From NCBI GenBank assembly GCA_900543455.1, contig UQRR01000074.1, forward strand, positions 1-10,078: DNA of 10,078 bases, written 5' to 3'. The notes below the pieces were generated by a model that had not been told where the DNA came from, searched no databases, and saw nothing but the letters and a program-made list of their open reading frames with translations. Below are positions 6,543 through 10,078 of this stretch, one piece after another (positions within the stretch are counted from its first letter, which is position 1; each line of letters begins with the position of its first letter). The stretch comes from an uncultured Dialister sp. (GTDB lineage Bacteria > Bacillota > Negativicutes > Veillonellales > Dialisteraceae). Made by a program: the position numbers and the translations under genes.

Positions 6543-7598
6543 TCAGCCGAAGTATTGCTGCATGAGGGAGCGTTTGAGCGTCGCGAGCAGTGCCGCGCTC
6601 CTCTGGATGCGTTCCTTCTCGCAATTAACGCTATCCATAAAATTTACAAACTCCATCTGTAGATTCATCGATGGCAAAATGTATTCAAATTTCATGAACG
6701 GTTTTTGCGTTATTTTTTTTAAATCCCCGGCATCCTGATAGCGAGAAAAATCAACACGTTTCATCAACTGGTTCAAAAAGCGTAGACAAATTAACTCTTT
6801 TCGATACCAAGTAACATACATAGCATTATCTGTTATCCAAAGTGGTCCATATACAAAATGAACATTTCCGCTTTGAAACCCAACACGTCCAACAACAAGC
6901 GTATCCGTATTGATTAGCGCTTCATCCGTATACCAAGAAATACCATTTCCGCCATAGGCTGGTATTCCGGAATCAAAACGTTTTTCCACAGGAACGGCTT
7001 TACCATTGGATAATTTAAAAAGTGAAGTGCCAGAAACTGACGGTAAATGCCTAGTATTCAGCACAGGATCCCCAAACATCTCGACGAAGCGGGCTTTGAC
7101 GAGCTCATCCAGTTTCTCCGCCTGCCGCTGGCGAAGGGAGATGAGGCGGGAAACCGCATTTAGCTCATTTACGATTTCTTGCTGCCGTTTCAAATCACAA
7201 AGCGGTATTATCATTTTCTTCATAGCAGATTGTGTTAGCTTTTGTCGAGTAGCACCATTTACTAAGCCCTCTGTATTGTAAAACATGAGTGCATAGCATA
7301 GATAATCTACATCTGTATTATCATGCGGTTTCAGAACATGCGCATGATTATTTACCCAACATTTCCCCGACACACGATAAGCAATCGGACTCTCTTTTGA
7401 GCCAAAATTCCCGCCATCTTCAGCAAGTAGAACTAATTCATCATCAAAAATATATTTGTCGATATAATCTTGTATTCCATTTGCTCCATAATAAGGATAA
7501 CATCCTTTAACTCTGTCCCTTGCCGTAACTGGTATTCTCTGCGAATCAAGTATGTCACACACATCAGCTAAAGATTTCATCGTCACAGTATCATTCAT
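6543..7598 (-). CDS. hsdS: Type I restriction enzyme, HsdS specificity subunit
   Basis: HsdS recognises the bipartite DNA target and docks two HsdM. The 351-residue protein has the usual pseudo-twofold layout: TRD1 (about 5-130), a central conserved helix region with EKLDELVKARFVEMFGDPV (about 162-179), TRD2 (about 185-305) and a distal conserved helix (about 312-351). Each TRD holds a related signature, YYGANGI and AYGGNGI. I chose the ATG at 7598 because GAGGA (7607-7611) sits 8 nt before it; an ATG at 7613 in frame would add five residues but has no ribosome site. The start lies inside the end of hsdM (ATGAATGA, 8-nt overlap), implying coupled translation. The TRDs are AT-rich (28-37% GC in sampled 60-nt lines) against about 60% in the conserved parts, suggesting TRD exchange. 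The target sequence cannot be deduced. Confidence 0.95.
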   Translation of the reverse strand: MNDTVTMKSLADVCDILDSQRIPVTARDRVKGCYPYYGANGIQDYIDKYIFDDELVLLAEDGGNFGSKESPIAYRVSGKCWVNNHAHVLKPHDNTDVDYLCYALMFYNTEGLVNGATRQKLTQSAMKKMIIPLCDLKRQQEIVNELNAVSRLISLRQRQAEKLDELVKARFVEMFGDPVLNTRHLPSVSGTSLFKLSNGKAVPVEKRFDSGIPAYGGNGISWYTDEALINTDTLVVGRVGFQSGNVHFVYGPLWITDNAMYVTWYRKELICLRFLNQLMKRVDFSRYQDAGDLKKITQKPFMKFEYILPSMNLQMEFVNFMDSVNCEKERIQRSAALLATLKRSLMQQYFG

Positions 7599-9150
7599 AA
7601 TCTTTATCCTCATGCGAATAAGCTACCCCAAGCAATCCCTCCAACCGCTCAAGCCCAGCCTCTATCTCTTCCTCCATCGCACGAAGCTCACCGAGGATTT
7701 CCGCCGTCGGCGGGTACTCGACAGGCACGTACTCGATTTCCTTATACTTATTGATAGAGAGATCATAGTCATTGGCAGCGATTTCTTCCTTCGGGACGAA
7801 GAAGCTCTGCTCTGTGCGCTTGCGCTCTGCCTCCGCGTCCTGGTGATGGAAGCGGAAGATGAGGTCCGGGATATCATTCTCTTTCACGGGATTTCTCTTA
7901 TCATCGAGGGAGAAGCCGTCGGATTTCATATCATAAAACCACACCTTGTCCGTCCCGCCGGCGCCGGTCTTGGTGAAGACGAGGACGGCAGTAGAGACGC
8001 CGGCGTAGGGTTTGAAGACGCCGGAGGGCATGGAAATCACAGCTTGGAGCTGGTGATGCTCGACAAGTTCTTCGCGGATGGATTTGTGCGCTTTGCTGCT
8101 GCCGAAGAGGACGCCGTCGGGGACGATGCAGGCGCAGCGGCCACCCTTCTTCAGCGTGCGAAGGAAGAGAGCAAGGAAGAGGAGCTCTGTCTTCTTCGTA
8201 TTCGTCACGGCCTTCAGCTTTTCGTGAATGCTCTCAGCATCGATGCTTCCTTTGAAGGGCGGATTCGCAAGGCACAGTGTGTAGGCACTCTCGGTTTGGT
8301 TCTGCTTCGAGAGGCTGTCCTGATAGGCGATGCAGGGATGGATGATGCCATGGAGCATGAGATTCATCGCGGAGATGCGGAGCATCGTCTGGTCGGTGTC
8401 GAATCCATGAAACATCGTTTCCTTATAATGCGTCCAGTCGCTATCAGTCATCGTGTCCCCGTAGTGCGCCGTGATGTACTGCGCGGATGACACCAGGAAG
8501 CCCGCGGTCCCACACGCGGGGTCGCAGATCGAGTCCGCTGGTGTCGGCGCCATAAGATCGACCATCATCTCTCGGATGTGCTTGGGCGTACGGAATTGGC
8601 CATTCTGTCCGGCGGCCTGCAGCTTGCTCAGCATGTACTCGTAGAGATCGCCCTGCATGTCCTTGTCTTCGATGTCATGCGTATAAAGATCTTCGAGCCC
8701 TGTCACGATGCGCTCCAAGACTTTCGGCGTCGGGATGACGAAGGAGGCATCGGCCATGAATGTAGCAAACGCATTTCCTTTCTCCCCGGTCTCATCGGGA
8801 AGAGGAATGAGCTTCCCACTCGCATCAAAGTCCGGAAGGTGTCCATTCTTCATGTGCTGGATGGCAGGAAAAGCGAAGTCGCGGACGATGTGAAAGATAT
8901 CCTCTGGGCTCCTGTCCTTGAAATGGCTCCACCGCATCGCCTGCCCCACCGCACTCTTCGGAAAAATGTGGTCGCCGGTAAATCCCATGGCATTCTCCAA
9001 CCGCTCCGTCTGCATCTCCTTCACGTCGAGCGAGCGGATAAACATAAGGTACGTCAGCTGTTCGATGACCGTCAGCGGATTGGTGATACCGCCTGTCCAA
9101 ACGCCTGTCCAGATGGCATCGATTTTATTCTTGATGGTTCCTGTGATCAT
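7591..9150 (-). CDS. hsdM: Type I DNA methyltransferase, HsdM subunit
   Basis: This 519-residue N6-adenine methyltransferase subunit transfers methyl from S-adenosylmethionine to adenine, with HsdS choosing the site. An N-terminal helical HsdM domain (about 8-140) leads into the Rossmann-type methylase domain. QFRTP sits just before the SAM-binding motif I, DPACGTAGF at 210-218, and the catalytic motif IV is NPPF at 296-299. NDYDLSINKYKEIEY near 480-495 is typical of the family, and the C-terminus is a short charged helix. Length is normal and all motifs are present. The start is fixed by AAAGGAG (9156-9162), 5 nt before the ATG. It overlaps hsdS by 8 nt and begins 107 bp after the DUF805 gene, with its own likely promoter. 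Confidence 0.97.
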   Translation of the reverse strand: MITGTIKNKIDAIWTGVWTGGITNPLTVIEQLTYLMFIRSLDVKEMQTERLENAMGFTGDHIFPKSAVGQAMRWSHFKDRSPEDIFHIVRDFAFPAIQHMKNGHLPDFDASGKLIPLPDETGEKGNAFATFMADASFVIPTPKVLERIVTGLEDLYTHDIEDKDMQGDLYEYMLSKLQAAGQNGQFRTPKHIREMMVDLMAPTPADSICDPACGTAGFLVSSAQYITAHYGDTMTDSDWTHYKETMFHGFDTDQTMLRISAMNLMLHGIIHPCIAYQDSLSKQNQTESAYTLCLANPPFKGSIDAESIHEKLKAVTNTKKTELLFLALFLRTLKKGGRCACIVPDGVLFGSSKAHKSIREELVEHHQLQAVISMPSGVFKPYAGVSTAVLVFTKTGAGGTDKVWFYDMKSDGFSLDDKRNPVKENDIPDLIFRFHHQDAEAERKRTEQSFFVPKEEIAANDYDLSINKYKEIEYVPVEYPPTAEILGELRAMEEEIEAGLERLEGLLGVAYSHEDKDYE

Positions 9151-9202
9151 AATCGCTCCTTTGAAAATAGCGGGTTACGCTCCCCGCCGTCAACTTTTCT
9201 CT

Positions 9203-9224
9203 ATTGTACCTATTGTGACAAGAC
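9203..9224 (-). promoter_or_regulatory. Probable hsdMS promoter and shared hsd element
   Basis: The minus strand shows GTCTTG-T-CACAA, a short A/G stretch and a -10-like TACAAT (9208-9203), about 53 nt before the hsdM start. No -35 box is found at normal spacing. The block matches the one upstream of hsdR (5983-5960) apart from a few substitutions and one missing base. From the -10 onward, TACAATAGAGAAAA (9208-9195) is identical to 263-276 on the plus strand, suggesting a common promoter style in this genome. Confidence 0.45.
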
Positions 9225-9257
9225 TGCGCCATAGGAAAACAAAGAATGTTCCGCCCC

Positions 9258-9752
9258 CTACGTATCCGCTTTCCTTCCGAGCGGATCCTCTCCATACGAG
9301 TTTCTCCCTCTCGTCCCACGAAAACAGCAGAGATAGAGGAAGAGGAAGAACGAAGCAACCGGCACAAAGACCAGCAAAGACCAGAATCCATTACGATTCA
9401 GATCATGCAGACGGCGCACCATCAGCATCAGCCCGGGAATCCCCATCATCGTAAGTAAAACCAGCCCCGGCAGATCGCCCGCCATAAAATCCGGCTGCGC
9501 CATACGGCCCATGATGACACATAGCTCAAAAATGAATCCCATCCCCCATAAAAGCAGCGCTCGAAAAATATATTTCTTTCGATTGATACGTCCATCGATC
9601 CCGATAAACTTGTCAAGCATCCCCTCTTGCTCCTCTTTAGAAGAGAGCCCACTCCGGTTTTCCCCCTGACCCGCCTTTTCCCAAAAGCACCCGCAATGCC
9701 CACAGAATAAATCACTTTCCCTGACCGAATAATGACACTTTGGACAAATCAT
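9258..9752 (-). CDS. Zinc-ribbon DUF805 membrane protein
   Basis: This is a 164-residue inner-membrane protein. The N-terminus is a zinc ribbon with C3-x2-C6 and C17-x2-C20 (plus C22), followed by a polar linker (about 24-48). The rest is a DUF805 domain (YhaH-like): GRINRKKY at 54-61, RRLHDLNRNGFW at 113-124 and GTRGRNSYGEDP at 146-157. About three membrane segments lie between (roughly 62-83, 95-112 and 124-144). The function of DUF805 is not established. The start is certain because the ribbon begins at residue 3; AAAGGG (9763-9768) lies 10 nt upstream, slightly far. It runs in the same direction as hsdM, but the 107-bp gap with its own promoter signals argues against a functional link. 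The loop side of the zinc ribbon is probably cytoplasmic, by inference only. Confidence 0.9.
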   Translation of the reverse strand: MICPKCHYSVRESDLFCGHCGCFWEKAGQGENRSGLSSKEEQEGMLDKFIGIDGRINRKKYIFRALLLWGMGFIFELCVIMGRMAQPDFMAGDLPGLVLLTMMGIPGLMLMVRRLHDLNRNGFWSLLVFVPVASFFLFLYLCCFRGTRGRNSYGEDPLGRKADT

Positions 9753-9812
9753 ACGCTTCGCACCCTTTCTATGTATTTCCCTTCATTCCTACAGACTATA
9801 TGCCTTTCCCTT

Positions 9813-9831
9813 TAGCATATCACAGATGCTA
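9813..9831 (-). promoter_or_regulatory. Palindrome over the likely DUF805 gene promoter
   Basis: TAGCAT (9813-9818) and ATGCTA (9826-9831) form a 6-bp inverted repeat with a 7-nt spacer. On the minus strand the downstream half overlaps a -10-like TATGCT (9819-9814), about 60 nt before the start codon. A repressor site is possible, but a 6-bp palindrome can occur by chance. Confidence 0.3.
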
Positions 9832-9967
9832 TGACAAAAAGAGCCATAAAAAGGACTGCTCGCTCGTTTTTTCACAAGATTCTCTCTTGCGTCTTACGCA
9901 CCTTCTTATCCTAGGAGTGACTGGAAAACCTTATCTCAGCTGTCTTTCATGCCATAGTCACCCTATC

Positions 9968-10078
9968 CGCCCCTGCGGGGCACCTTCCCCTAGAGGGGAA
10001 GGCTATTAAGTTAAGCGGCAGAACGTTCTTGGCTCCCCATCGGGGGAGCTCCCCGAAGGGGTGAGGGGGCTACGTAGC
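9968..10078 (-). repeat. Intergenic palindromic repeat, right-edge copy
   Basis: Read on the minus strand, this starts at the palindrome GCTACGTAGC (10078-10069). It continues through a GC hairpin (GCTCCCC with GGGGAGC around 10032-10050), CAAGAACGTT, and the 14-nt core CTTAACTTAATAGC (10015-10002). Two more hairpins follow, CCTTCCCC-taga-GGGGAAGG (9983-10002) and GCCCC-tgc-GGGGC (9969-9981). Order and core match the copy at 14-72 in opposite orientation. It is cut by the window end. The remaining part of this 326-bp gap (9832-9967) shows no gene or clear signal. Confidence 0.6.

Noticed and set aside
6543..7598. A phase-variable, invertible hsdS system.
   Set aside because: Only one complete hsdS is present, with no partial hsdS copy, no obvious inverted repeats within it and no recombinase gene nearby.
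7552..8490. A 312-codon plus-strand frame across hsdM.
   Set aside because: It is antisense to conserved methyltransferase motifs, has no ribosome site and shows no domain.

Overview
The window looks like a chromosomal stretch from a moderately GC-rich Gram-positive-lineage bacterium. My best guess is a member of the Negativicutes (Selenomonas, Dialister or Megasphaera type). That guess rests on AGGAG-type ribosome binding sites, -10 boxes without clear -35 boxes, many C-ending codons, and intergenic spaces packed with GC-rich palindromic repeats. No rRNA, tRNA, plasmid, phage or transposase gene is visible, so the taxonomy is an inference.

Layout. Positions 1-303 hold two kinds of intergenic repeat and a promoter. 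A 172-residue protein of unknown function with an internal duplication follows (304-822). A second repeat module (873-1014) leads into an iron/zinc-type alcohol (aldehyde) dehydrogenase of the YqhD/butanol-dehydrogenase group (1074-2261), which ends at a strong hairpin terminator (2323-2363). Everything after that is on the minus strand. Read in the direction of transcription it is: a zinc-ribbon DUF805 membrane protein (9752-9258), hsdM (9150-7591), hsdS (7598-6543), two near-tandem copies of a 226-bp palindromic element (6537-6042), and hsdR (5921-2538). hsdR converges on the dehydrogenase, and the terminator between them can serve both strands.

The main system is a complete Type I restriction-modification locus. 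HsdM and HsdS would form the methyltransferase that marks host DNA. Adding HsdR gives the ATP-driven translocating nuclease that cuts unmodified DNA. hsdM and hsdS overlap by 8 nt and look translationally coupled. hsdR stands apart behind the palindromes, and its upstream region shares a sequence element with that of hsdM, which may keep the two transcription units in step. The two target-recognition domains of hsdS are AT-rich islands between GC-rich conserved segments, as expected if they were acquired by recombination.

I did not find a convincing new multi-gene system. The points most worth a second look are the duplicated 172-residue protein bracketed by repeat modules, the paired palindromic elements inside the restriction locus, the hsdM/hsdR shared upstream element, and the mosaic hsdS.
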